A DNA stretch of 20,824 nt from DUAL01 sp964452095 (GTDB taxonomy: Bacteria > Bacteroidota > Bacteroidia > Flavobacteriales > BACL11), in assembly GCA_964452095.1 (NCBI GenBank), contig CAYVKX010000030.1, forward strand, positions 1 through 20,824. The letters run 5' to 3'. The notes under the pieces were generated by a model. It was not told the DNA's origin, ran no database searches, and worked only from the letters and a program-made list of their open reading frames with translations. Made by a program: the position numbers and the translations under genes. Each line of letters begins with the position of its first letter. Positions within the stretch are counted from its first letter, which is position 1. Positions 1 through 7,387 of this stretch are shown in pieces.

Positions 1-89
1 AGTAAGATGTGAGACAAAAAATAACAAGAAAATTTTACAAGGGACTAGTGATGGATTCTAAAAGCTAATAGTCTAAGAATCAACACCTA

Positions 90-1202
90 TCACTTTCCTA
101 CCATATTATAAAGCGTATCCCTTTCAATAGGAGTTCTACCTACATCTTTTATTAACTTTATAATTTCCTCAGTAGTCATTTTTGGGTTTTGGTCCTCAGC
201 CCCAGCCATAGAGTAAATTTTAGTGCTGTCATCAATAGTACCATCAATATCATTCACACCAAAGCCGAGCAGAGTTTGGGCGGTTTCTTTTCCAATCATT
301 GGCCAATACGCCTTTATGTGCTGAAAATTATCCAAATAAATTCTAGCTATTGCAAACATCCGCATATCTTCTACAATCCCTACTTCTTTTCTATCAGACA
401 TTTGATTATTCTTATTTCGGAATTTTAGTGGTATAAAAGTATTAAAACCACTTGTTTCATCTTGCAAATCTCTTAACCTACTCATGTGAGAAATGATGTC
501 CTTTGGCTTTTCGATATGTCCATAAAGTATAGTTGCATTAGAGGGCATTCCTGTATTATGTGCCGCTTTGTGAATCTCCAACCATTGTTCAGAGGTGCAT
601 TTATCCTCACAAATTTCTGTTCTAATTTTCTCATCAAAAATTTCTGCTCCACCGCCAGGCAAACTGCCTTGTCCTGCATTTTTTAGAATTTGCAATCCTT
701 CTTTATAGCTTACTTTCGCTTTGCGACAAATATATTCCAGTTCCACTGCCGTAAATGCTTTGATGTGGATATTTGGGCGTAATTCTTTTATCTTTTTTAT
801 CAGATTTACAAAAAACTCTAAATTCATTTTTGGGTGAACGCCTCCAACAATATGCACTTCCGTAATATCCTTTGCTGCATTCTCAAGAATTTCTAACATC
901 TGTTTTTCTGAGTATTCCCAAGCTTCATTTTTCTTGCTTAATAACCTAGAGTAAGAGCAGAATTTGCAATCAAATACACAAATATTTGTTGGCTCAATAT
1001 GGATGTTTTTGTTGAAATAAGTTTTATGCCCATGCAAGCGTTCCCTTATTTGATTTGCTAAAGATCCAAGCAAAGAAAGAGAGCCGTTTTCCATTAAGAA
1101 AAGTGCCTCATTATCAGAAATTCTTTGCTGATTTTCTATTTTTTGTACAATAGTCACTAATTCTTTTGGCAAGAATTCTTCTGAAATACAATTGTTTTCC
1201 AT
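90..1202 (-). CDS. mqnE: Aminofutalosine synthase (radical SAM)
   Basis: This 370-aa protein is a cytosolic radical S-adenosylmethionine enzyme of the futalosine route to menaquinone. In that family MqnE joins the adenosyl radical to 3-enolpyruvyl benzoate to give aminofutalosine. The sequence shows the CxxxCxxC iron-sulfur motif at C75, C79 and C82, and an LPGGGAEIF motif near residue 190. Ending that motif in IF rather than IL is what I use to choose MqnE over its paralogue MqnC. The length is typical of the family. The start is ATG at 1202, directly against the stop codon of the upstream secreted protease (1203), so the two are probably co-transcribed although functionally unrelated. mqnB and mqnD lie about 9 kb away in this window; MqnA and MqnC are not here. 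Family assignment is firm; the MqnE/MqnC distinction is likely. Confidence 0.9.
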   Translation of the reverse strand: MENNCISEEFLPKELVTIVQKIENQQRISDNEALFLMENGSLSLLGSLANQIRERLHGHKTYFNKNIHIEPTNICVFDCKFCSYSRLLSKKNEAWEYSEKQMLEILENAAKDITEVHIVGGVHPKMNLEFFVNLIKKIKELRPNIHIKAFTAVELEYICRKAKVSYKEGLQILKNAGQGSLPGGGAEIFDEKIRTEICEDKCTSEQWLEIHKAAHNTGMPSNATILYGHIEKPKDIISHMSRLRDLQDETSGFNTFIPLKFRNKNNQMSDRKEVGIVEDMRMFAIARIYLDNFQHIKAYWPMIGKETAQTLLGFGVNDIDGTIDDSTKIYSMAGAEDQNPKMTTEEIIKLIKDVGRTPIERDTLYNMVGK

Positions 1203-2579
1203 TTATTTAGAAAGGATAATTTTCTCTATGCTTCTTCCTTTATCGGTATCAATTATAGCAAAGTAAACTCCTTTTGGAAAAGAGGATAAATCAATAGAAA
1301 AAACATCATTTTGTATGTTTTTAGCAAAGAAAATTTCTTCTGATAGAACATTTTGAATACTTATATTTTTCACCTTAATATTCATAGAAATTTTAAAATT
1401 TACTATTGCATTTGTCGGGTTCGGATAAACGTTTATTAAATTCTCATGTAGCATTTCATTTATCCCTGTAATCGTACAGCCATTAGAAGTTTTTAATGCT
1501 GATCTTCCGCCTTGTGAGGTAGAGGCATTCATGGTATAATCCATCACATTTATTTGCCCTTGAGAAAACATCCAAGTAGTAAAAGCATAGGACATATAAT
1601 TCTCATCCATATCCAACACATTAGAGGTAAAGGCATTCGAGAACTGGGTATCATCACAAGTATTATTGTTAGTTCCACTATTCACACTCCCCCAATAAAT
1701 ATCTTTTGAGGCAGGAGTATCATCTACATATCCACCGCTTGAAGTGTTATCATTATCACAACAAATAAGATTTCCTTGTACATCTTCTTGCTCACAAAAA
1801 GTGTGTCTTAATCCAAGGTAATGACCAATTTCATGAGTTGGCGTTCTACCATCATTTTGTGATGAATTTGCAGCATTTCCTACTGTTCCAAAATAAGCGT
1901 AATCTACTACTAATCCATCTTTCCATGCTGTCCATGCTTGTGATTGTTGTCCTGGTAAATAGGCATAGCCAAGAGTTTGTCCGCCTTGTGAATTAGACAA
2001 ATTACAAACCCAAATATTCAAATATTTTAAAGCATCCCAGCCATCTTTTCCATCTGTTGCTGTTCTTTTCATAGCATTAGAATCTGTATTGTCATCTGCA
2101 TCAAAACTAGCTTTTGAAGTTCCAGTTCTAGTTACGCCAGTAGTAGCATTTCCGTTTGGGTCGGTTGTAGCTAGGCAAAATTCCAACTGACAATCTCCAG
2201 CATAGTTTGCAAATGTACTTCTTGGCGGATTAGGAAATTCAGGATTTAATTTTCTATAATCTTCATTTAAAATCTTAATAGCATCATCAATTTGATTTTG
2301 TGGGATATTAGTTCCTATTCCTAAATTGTGAGTGGATTTATGTACCACATGCACCACCACAGGAATAGTAATAACTGCTCCCTCACTTTTCGGGTTGTTT
2401 CTTGTCCATTCTTGCAAGCCATTAAAATAATTATCTACAATATTTTTGTACTGAGGATTTGTTTGCATTTCGTACTCCATAAGTGGAGTGGTTGCACATT
2501 TTTTAGTGTTTTTTTCTTGGGCATTTAAGCTAAAAATAAAACAACTGATAATAAAAGTAAAGATGATTTTTTTGTTCAT
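1203..2579 (-). CDS. Secreted M43 (pappalysin-like) zinc metalloprotease with T9SS sorting domain
   Basis: This 458-aa protein has an N-terminal signal peptide (hydrophobic run, roughly residues 4-20, cleavage near NAQ). The metzincin zinc motif HExxHxxGxxH is at H249, E250, H253 and H259, and the Met-turn NYMSY follows about 75 residues later, as in peptidase family M43 (cytophagalysin/pappalysin-like). Cysteines in the catalytic region suggest disulfides outside the cytoplasm. From about residue 380 a C-terminal type A sorting domain is visible, with VYPNPT at its start and a KGVYF...KIILSK ending, so export by T9SS is expected. The substrate is unknown. It lies 74 nt downstream of the cytochrome peroxidase gene, with a -7-like element between them, and abuts mqnE. 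The same domain plan is found at 3766-5664 and, with a different tail, at 8978-10138. Confidence 0.9.
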   Translation of the reverse strand: MNKKIIFTFIISCFIFSLNAQEKNTKKCATTPLMEYEMQTNPQYKNIVDNYFNGLQEWTRNNPKSEGAVITIPVVVHVVHKSTHNLGIGTNIPQNQIDDAIKILNEDYRKLNPEFPNPPRSTFANYAGDCQLEFCLATTDPNGNATTGVTRTGTSKASFDADDNTDSNAMKRTATDGKDGWDALKYLNIWVCNLSNSQGGQTLGYAYLPGQQSQAWTAWKDGLVVDYAYFGTVGNAANSSQNDGRTPTHEIGHYLGLRHTFCEQEDVQGNLICCDNDNTSSGGYVDDTPASKDIYWGSVNSGTNNNTCDDTQFSNAFTSNVLDMDENYMSYAFTTWMFSQGQINVMDYTMNASTSQGGRSALKTSNGCTITGINEMLHENLINVYPNPTNAIVNFKISMNIKVKNISIQNVLSEEIFFAKNIQNDVFSIDLSSFPKGVYFAIIDTDKGRSIEKIILSK

Positions 2580-2615
2580 TATAATAAGGATTTTTGTATC
2601 TAAAAATTAAGAACG

Positions 2616-2623
2616 CAAATTTA
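2616..2623 (-). promoter_or_regulatory. -7 promoter element (TAAATTTG)
   Basis: On the minus strand this reads TAAATTTG, an exact fit to the Bacteroidota primary-sigma -7 consensus TAnnTTTG. It lies about 36 nt upstream of the 458-aa M43 protease start at 2579. I see no clear TTG at the expected -33 distance, so this rests on one half-site. Confidence 0.45.
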
Positions 2624-2653
2624 GATAAATTATTTAGTTAAAAGGATAATAAT

Positions 2654-3691
2654 CTAGTTTCCTGTAAAGGTTTGGTCCGAAAGTGTTCTTAAGAATGCAA
2701 TTAGGTCTTGTTTTTCTTGCTCGCTAAGTTGCAGTCCAATTCCTACTTTTTTCATTAAAGGATCAATGGTATTGGAGTAATGTCCGCCAGAATTATAATG
2801 TTCTACAACTTGCTCTAAAGTAGAAAATCTGCCATCATGCATATAAGGTGCGGTATATTCTATATTTCGCAAAGATGGAGAGTAGAATTTTCCCATATCG
2901 TCAGGGTTATTGGTTACTAAAAATCTTCCTTTATTCACCCCTTCAAAAGTAGTATTTAGTCCATTATTATGAAACAAATGATCGGTAAACATTGCTGTAC
3001 CATGACAATGAAAACAATCACCTTGCTCGGTATGAAAAATTACATAACCATTTAATTCTGAAGGGCTAAGTTGCAATTCATGTCGTAAAGATTTATCATA
3101 CTTTGAGTCGGCAGAAACAAGGGTTCGCATAAACTGAGCAAGTGCATTGCTGATGTATTTTTTTCTTGTATCCTCATCTATATTTACAATTTCTACATCA
3201 AATGCTTTTTGGAACATTTCTTTATAAACAGAATGCTTTTTAAAGCGAGCCAAAATAGAATCGTTCTGCCCCATTACGCCAGGAAAATTCAGGAAAGGAT
3301 TCCCATCTTCCAAATCGCCCAAATCCACTAATTCTAGAATTTCCTCTCCACCAGTCCAACCAAAATGTTTTTTCCATCCCAAATTAAAATGAGGCATAAT
3401 ATTGTTTCCTGTCGGCCCGATTGAAGGAAAAGAATAAGCATTTTCCTGATAATGACAAGAGGAGCAAGAATTTCCATTGGTAGATAAAATATTATCGAAA
3501 TACAATTTTTTTCCAAGTGCAATCCCCTCTTCTGTTAAAGGATTGTCCTCTTGAAATTTCATATCTGGAAAACCCTCTGGAGTAGTTAAATAATGTGCAG
3601 TTGGCACATAGGGTTCTGGGCTGATAGTGTCTTCATACTTACAAGAAAAAATAAAGGAGAAGATAAGCAGGATTAAGATTGGATTTTTCAT
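2654..3691 (-). CDS. Di-heme cytochrome c peroxidase (CcpA/MauG family) lipoprotein
   Basis: This 345-aa protein carries two c-type heme sites, CSSCH (residues 76-80) and CFHCH (residues 226-230). It also has the family's YMHDGRF motif followed by a TLEQVVEHYNSGG segment near the C-terminus. This is the bacterial di-heme cytochrome c peroxidase/MauG architecture; members reduce hydrogen peroxide with electrons from cytochromes, or oxidise other substrates. A short signal ending in FIFSC (Cys17) is a lipobox, so it is probably anchored to a membrane facing the periplasm. Both genes on either side encode T9SS-exported proteases, which gives no clear functional link. Upstream is a good promoter (TTG, 17 nt, TAAGTTTG) and a TGAT-N4-ATCA palindrome, which suggests control by a CRP/FNR-type regulator. 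Peroxidase versus MauG-like function cannot be settled by reading. Confidence 0.88.
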   Translation of the reverse strand: MKNPILILLIFSFIFSCKYEDTISPEPYVPTAHYLTTPEGFPDMKFQEDNPLTEEGIALGKKLYFDNILSTNGNSCSSCHYQENAYSFPSIGPTGNNIMPHFNLGWKKHFGWTGGEEILELVDLGDLEDGNPFLNFPGVMGQNDSILARFKKHSVYKEMFQKAFDVEIVNIDEDTRKKYISNALAQFMRTLVSADSKYDKSLRHELQLSPSELNGYVIFHTEQGDCFHCHGTAMFTDHLFHNNGLNTTFEGVNKGRFLVTNNPDDMGKFYSPSLRNIEYTAPYMHDGRFSTLEQVVEHYNSGGHYSNTIDPLMKKVGIGLQLSEQEKQDLIAFLRTLSDQTFTGN

Positions 3692-3704
3692 AACTTTTTT
3701 TGAG

Positions 3705-3732
3705 CAAACTTAAGCGAAATATCTCTACTCAA
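3705..3732 (-). promoter_or_regulatory. Promoter of the cytochrome c peroxidase gene
   Basis: On the minus strand there is TTG at 3732-3730, then 17 nt, then TAAGTTTG at 3712-3705. Both halves match the Bacteroidota primary-sigma consensus TTG-N17-23-TAnnTTTG. Transcription would start near 3699, leaving a leader of roughly 8 nt before the ATG at 3691. This is one of the best two-part promoter matches in the window. Confidence 0.55.
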
Positions 3733-3733
3733 A

Positions 3734-3749
3734 TATGATATAAATCATA
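3734..3749. promoter_or_regulatory. FNR/CRP-like palindromic operator
   Basis: The perfect inverted repeat TATGAT-ATAA-ATCATA contains TGAT-N4-ATCA, the core of the FNR/ANR consensus TTGAT-N4-ATCAA. Its centre (3741.5) is about 42 nt upstream of the start inferred from the -7 element at 3705-3712, the usual spacing for class II activation. The regulator is inferred, not seen. An alternative is a weak hairpin after the upstream protease gene, but no T-run follows it in the transcribed direction. Confidence 0.4.
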
Positions 3750-3765
3750 CAAAAAAAGATGGCAA

Positions 3766-5664
3766 TTATTTACTAATAATAATTTTCTTGGAGAAGTTTT
3801 CTACTTTAGAAATAGCGGAAAGAAAATAAATTCCATTAGGCAAATAAGAAAAATCCAATGTGGAATGATTAAACACTTTTTGCTGAAACACAACTTTTCC
3901 TAAAGTATTTATAATCTTAATTTGCATCATTTTAGTATTAAAATCAAGATGAATTTTCCCATTTGTTGGATTGGGAAAAAGTTTTAATTCTTTTGTTGAA
4001 ACCTCAATATTATTTAAAGCAGAAAAGCAAAAAGTAGCAGTGTCGGAGAAAGTAAAAGGCGAACTACTTGCTAAAATATCACCATTAATTTCTTTTTGGA
4101 TAGTAAAGATGCCATTGCCATAATTGCAGCAAAATCCATCCCCATAACTATCAGAAATTACAAAATGAAAACAGCCATCTTCCAAACAATATTCGTGCTG
4201 ATAAAGGGTGTTGCTCGAAAGAGAATCGCCAAAATCTATTAAATTATTATTTGCATCAAAAAGTTGCCAAGAAGTTTCCATTCCATAATTATCAGTAACA
4301 ATTTTTATGTTTATTTTATTTCCGTATTGAGTGGAAAAAGTAATTGATTTTGTATCGTTTTGCAAATTAATATCAGTAGAATTATTCGGATTTAAAGTAC
4401 TTGCATTAAAAGTGTGTTGTGTGCCACTTGCAGGAATTCCAGCCAAATTAATAGTATCAGTTTGGTTTTGGGCAAGCATTCCATTCCACACTTGGTACTC
4501 AGGCGTTCCGCCATCCACACTATATTTTATGGTAGCAACAAAAAGAGTATCGGTACTAAAATTCTTTATTACAACCCTTGGGTAAACTGGACTTGCACAC
4601 TCCACATCCAAAGAATTGGGGTTGATAATTGCAGTAATTCCAGCATCAGAATTTGGAATAGAAAATGTTTGGCAACCATCAGAGGAAACTAGCCCAAAAC
4701 GAGAAGTATTTAGAACAGCCATAGCTCTTAACTTTTGCTCTTGCGTGAAAATATTCATGCAATAATCATCTGAATAATCCATAAAATTCATGAACATATC
4801 GCCACTATTTGTGCAGCTTGGTTTTGGATGGATATTGCAACCATAATTTGCTTGTTCTTGCTCGGGAGTATCAGAAACAAAATCATCACCACAGGTATTA
4901 TCGCCCCAAACATGAAACAAAGAAAGCCAATGCCCAACTTCATGAGTAGTAGTTCGCCCTTTATGGTAGGGCTGACTTACCGTTCCAATAGTTCCAATCC
5001 TTTCAAAATCAATAACAATTCCATCAGTTTGTGTGTTTCCACCTCCAGGAAATTGTGCCCAACCCAATACATTGTTAGCAATATCGCATACCCAAATATT
5101 TAGATATTTGTTGGTGTTCCAAGCACTACTTCCTCCAAAGTTGGTAAAGAAAACACTATCAGAATAAAGTGGGAATTCCGCTAAATTTGTTTGTCTTCTA
5201 ATGATTCCATTAGTTGGAAATCCTAAATATCTTTTAGCCAAACAAAATTCTATTTGCATATCGGCTGCATAGGGCAGAAAATCAAAAGGAGTGTTGCTAG
5301 CATCTTGATTTAATCTTCTGAAATCTTCATTTAACACATCAATTTGCGATTGAATTTGAGCATCAGAAATATTCTCCAAATTATTTTTATAAACTACATG
5401 CACTACCACAGGAATAGTAATAGCAGAGGTTTTAGTATTTGTATTTTCCTTGATCCATTTTTGAATATTTTGTTCTAATTTATTTTGCTTTGCTCTGCTT
5501 TCAGGGTGCTTTTGCAAATAGAAATCCTTTCTATTATTTGTTCCGCAATTTCTTATTTCTTGAGAGAAAGTATGCAAACTAAAAAGTATAGCTATTATTA
5601 AAAGTACTTTTCTTTTCTCAGTAAAACTATCTTTATTAGTATGTATGAATTTTAATAATTTCAT
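3766..5664 (-). CDS. Secreted M43 metalloprotease with extra beta-sandwich domains and T9SS sorting domain
   Basis: This 632-aa protein starts with an extended, lysine-containing signal region (about residues 1-35, cleavage near TFSQ). It is followed by an M43 catalytic domain with the zinc motif HExxHxxGxxH-type residues H241, E242, H245 and H251 (the usual Gly is Ser here: HEVGHWLSLFH) and the Met-turn NFMDYSDD. After about residue 335 come two apparent beta-rich modules. The first resembles a CARDB-like repeat. The second contains the CLEDGCFHFVISDSYGDGFC motif typical of modules found before sorting domains in Bacteroidota exoproteins. The C-terminus (about 560-632) is a type A T9SS domain beginning LFPNPTNGK and ending KKIIISK. 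The catalytic half is closest in plan to the 458-aa protein at 1203-2579. The Gly-to-Ser change in the third helix turn may or may not affect zinc binding. Confidence 0.88.
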   Translation of the reverse strand: MKLLKFIHTNKDSFTEKRKVLLIIAILFSLHTFSQEIRNCGTNNRKDFYLQKHPESRAKQNKLEQNIQKWIKENTNTKTSAITIPVVVHVVYKNNLENISDAQIQSQIDVLNEDFRRLNQDASNTPFDFLPYAADMQIEFCLAKRYLGFPTNGIIRRQTNLAEFPLYSDSVFFTNFGGSSAWNTNKYLNIWVCDIANNVLGWAQFPGGGNTQTDGIVIDFERIGTIGTVSQPYHKGRTTTHEVGHWLSLFHVWGDNTCGDDFVSDTPEQEQANYGCNIHPKPSCTNSGDMFMNFMDYSDDYCMNIFTQEQKLRAMAVLNTSRFGLVSSDGCQTFSIPNSDAGITAIINPNSLDVECASPVYPRVVIKNFSTDTLFVATIKYSVDGGTPEYQVWNGMLAQNQTDTINLAGIPASGTQHTFNASTLNPNNSTDINLQNDTKSITFSTQYGNKINIKIVTDNYGMETSWQLFDANNNLIDFGDSLSSNTLYQHEYCLEDGCFHFVISDSYGDGFCCNYGNGIFTIQKEINGDILASSSPFTFSDTATFCFSALNNIEVSTKELKLFPNPTNGKIHLDFNTKMMQIKIINTLGKVVFQQKVFNHSTLDFSYLPNGIYFLSAISKVENFSKKIIISK

Positions 5665-5677
5665 AAAAGTGAAGAAG

Positions 5678-5685
5678 CAAATTTA
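5678..5685 (-). promoter_or_regulatory. -7 promoter element (TAAATTTG) of the 632-aa protease gene
   Basis: Minus-strand TAAATTTG lies 13 nt upstream of the ATG at 5664. It matches TAnnTTTG exactly. No TTG is seen at a proper -33 distance, so confidence is moderate. Confidence 0.45.
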
Positions 5686-5719
5686 CGGCTTTATTTAAAA
5701 CTGAGTAGTATTTTAAGAC

Positions 5720-5746
5720 TTGATCCTTAATAAAACTTTATTTTCG
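5720..5746 (+). promoter_or_regulatory. Possible rdgB promoter
   Basis: TTG at 5720-5722 is followed after 16 nt by TATTTTCG at 5739-5746, which matches TAnnTTTG in six of eight positions. The ATG of rdgB is at 5766. The spacing is one short of the usual 17-23, so this is tentative. Confidence 0.25.
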
Positions 5747-5765
5747 GCAAAAAATTATATCCCAA

Positions 5766-6347
5766 ATGAAAATAGTATTTGCCACCAATAATCAGAATAA
5801 AATTGCTGAGATAAAAGATATGCTTCCAAAAGAGATTGAGCTTTTGAGTTTGCAAGAAATAAATTGTAATGAGCAATTGCCAGAAACGCAAAACACACTG
5901 CAAGGAAATGCTATGCAAAAAGCAGAATTTGTTTTTCAGAACTATGGTTTTAACTGTTTTGCAGATGATACCGGCTTAGAAATTAAAGCTTTGAATAACG
6001 AGCCGGGAGTTTATTCTGCCCGATATGCAGGAGAGGAATGCAATGCAGAGGACAATATGCGAAAAGTATTGCAAAAATTAGAAGGTGAAAATAATAGAAA
6101 GGCAAAGTTTAGAACCGTAATTGCTCTAATAATAGATGGGAAAGAAAGTTATTTTGAAGGAGCATGTAAAGGCAAAATAATGGAAGAAAAAAGCGGAGAA
6201 AAAGGATTTGGATACGATCCAATTTTTAAACCAAAAGGATTTGAAAAAACTTTTGCTGCAATGACAAAACAAGAAAAAGGAGCAATTAGTCACAGAGGGT
6301 TGGCCACTAAAAAATTAGTTGAGTTTTTGCAAGGGGCAATTAGTTAA
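5766..6347 (+). CDS. rdgB: dITP/XTP pyrophosphatase (Ham1/RdgB family)
   Basis: This 193-aa cytosolic enzyme hydrolyses non-canonical purine triphosphates (dITP, ITP, XTP) to monophosphates and diphosphate, which keeps them out of nucleic acids. Family motifs are clear: the N-terminal ATNNQNK phosphate-binding stretch (residues 6-12), FADDTGLE (65-72, with the catalytic-loop aspartates D67/D68), PGVYSARYAG (80-89), GFGYDPIF (147-154) and SHRGLA (175-180). The length is normal. The start is the only ATG that precedes the KIVFATNN strand. It stands alone on the plus strand, divergent from the 632-aa protease gene and convergent with the DUF4197 gene across a short repeat-like spacer. Confidence 0.95.
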   Translation: MKIVFATNNQNKIAEIKDMLPKEIELLSLQEINCNEQLPETQNTLQGNAMQKAEFVFQNYGFNCFADDTGLEIKALNNEPGVYSARYAGEECNAEDNMRKVLQKLEGENNRKAKFRTVIALIIDGKESYFEGACKGKIMEEKSGEKGFGYDPIFKPKGFEKTFAAMTKQEKGAISHRGLATKKLVEFLQGAIS

Positions 6348-6410
6348 TGTGCTGATGAGATAATTAATGTAGCGATTAAACAATGTAAGAATTAAAGAAT
6401 AATTGCTAGT
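6344..6410. repeat. Degenerate ~20-nt tandem repeat in spacer
   Basis: Between rdgB and the DUF4197 gene, short units beginning TTAATGT and then ending in GAT or GATTAA recur with a period near 20 nt: TTAATGTGCTGATGAG, TTAATGTAGCGATTAA, then AATGTAAGAATTAA. The copies are diverged and AT-rich. I see no open frame or hairpin in it. It may be a decayed minisatellite of the kind found in Bacteroidota spacers. Confidence 0.35.
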
Positions 6411-6440
6411 TGCTAAAACCGCAAACTAATAACAAAAAAA

Positions 6441-7166
6441 CTAATTCCCAAACACCTTTTTAAGTAGCTCTGAAGTTCTTTCTTTTGGATTTTCTCTTAT
6501 TGCAATTTCTTGCTGGGCAATCATAAAAAACAAACCTTCAATTGCCTTCTTAGTTACATAAGTTTCTAGTTCTGGATTTACTTTTTCTACAAATGGAATT
6601 TTGTTGTAAGTAGTCATTGCGCTTTCCCAATGTTTTGTGGCATTTACTTTATCTAAAGAAGTTTTGATAATGGGCTTGAAAGCAGTAACTAAAGCAGTAT
6701 TTGTGTTTTTATTTAGGTAATCTGTTCCAGAAGTTTTGCTTCCTTTTACAATACCAATTGCGTCTTTAATACTCATTTTTTTGATGGCATTTACAAATAT
6801 TGGCTTTGCAGAAATTGCCGCATCTTCTGCTGCTCGATTGATGCTTAGTATTACCTCATCTACCTTTTTTTGCATACCTAATTGCTTTAGCTTATCGGCA
6901 ACTTTGGTAGCGTTTTTTGGAAAAGGAATTTTTACTTTCGGATTTGTAAAATACCCATCTTTTACCGAGAGTACGCCTACTCCTTTTTCCGTGCCTTTGT
7001 TGAGGGTTTCTTTCAAGGCATTTGCAGCTTCCTTCTCTGAAAAAGTACTTTTGTTTATCAGTTCTTTATTTACTTTTTCGGTTGCTATTTTTTTTAAATC
7101 TTTCAAACTTTGAGCTTGCGTGAAAAATGGTAAGCAAAAAAGTAGTAATATTATTCTTATTCTCAT
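6441..7166 (-). CDS. Exported DUF4197 family protein
   Basis: This 241-aa protein has a Sec signal peptide (residues 1-19, ending in TQAQS). The rest matches DUF4197 in plan: an ALKETLNKGTEKGV helix, the DGYFTNPKVKIPFP segment, SINRAAEDAA, an IKKMSIKDAIGIVKG stretch, and a C-terminal ELLKKVFG. The family is common in Proteobacteria and Bacteroidota, and its biochemical function is unknown. The mature protein should lie in the periplasm and is predicted to be mostly helical. It starts 4 nt after the stop of the 40-aa lipoprotein gene, so the two probably form an operon. No enzyme motif is visible. Confidence 0.85.
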   Translation of the reverse strand: MRIRIILLLFCLPFFTQAQSLKDLKKIATEKVNKELINKSTFSEKEAANALKETLNKGTEKGVGVLSVKDGYFTNPKVKIPFPKNATKVADKLKQLGMQKKVDEVILSINRAAEDAAISAKPIFVNAIKKMSIKDAIGIVKGSKTSGTDYLNKNTNTALVTAFKPIIKTSLDKVNATKHWESAMTTYNKIPFVEKVNPELETYVTKKAIEGLFFMIAQQEIAIRENPKERTSELLKKVFGN

Positions 7167-7170
7167 TGAA

Positions 7171-7293
7171 TTAGTGTTTTCTTATTGTTCCCATTTCAGT
7201 TTTAATTCTCGGGCCTTTTTGGCAACCTTTTTTGGAGGTGCAAGCAGTAAAAATAAAGCTTACACAAAGCAGTAGTGCTATAAGTTTTTTCAT
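7171..7293 (-). CDS. Small 40-aa lipoprotein
   Basis: This short open frame (ATG at 7293, TAA at 7171) encodes 40 residues: a basic start MKKLIALLL, a hydrophobic stretch, and FTAC with Cys18 as the likely lipidated residue. A 22-residue tail follows, containing KKGCQKGPR and basic residues. The lipobox makes chance unlikely, and the stop lies 4 nt before the DUF4197 start at 7166, so co-transcription is expected. The mature peptide would be only about 23 residues with a second cysteine (C24). Small lipoproteins with a KKGC motif occur elsewhere in Bacteroidota, as far as I recall; no function is known to me. A TATATTAG stretch at 7298-7305 (minus) could be its -7 element. Confidence 0.65.
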   Translation of the reverse strand: MKKLIALLLCVSFIFTACTSKKGCQKGPRIKTEMGTIRKH

Positions 7294-7362
7294 GCGGCTA
7301 ATATATAAAATAATTTTTGGCGGATAGTTAGTTTACTAATCATAATAATATCGTAAAAAAGT

Positions 7363-7370
7363 TATATTTG
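7363..7370 (+). promoter_or_regulatory. -7 promoter element (TATATTTG) of the gldM-like gene
   Basis: An exact TAnnTTTG match lies 17 nt before the ATG at 7388. No TTG is found at the -33 distance. It faces the weak TATATTAG element of the divergent small lipoprotein gene. Confidence 0.5.
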
Positions 7371-7387
7371 CAGGCAAACAAGTAAGT

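Noticed and set aside
1..89. Sequence left of mqnE examined for a gene end or terminator.
   Set aside because: Stops in all frames over short distance and no hairpin with a T-run; nothing supportable.
3734..3749. Reading the TATGAT/ATCATA palindrome as a terminator for the 632-aa protease gene.
   Set aside because: The stem is AT-only apart from two pairs, and the T-run lies before rather than after the hairpin in the direction of transcription; an operator fits better.
6736..7113. A 125-codon plus-strand open frame inside the DUF4197 gene.
   Set aside because: It mirrors the coding strand of a recognised family protein. Its low-complexity Phe/Ser/Ala content is what antisense of lysine- and alanine-rich helices produces.
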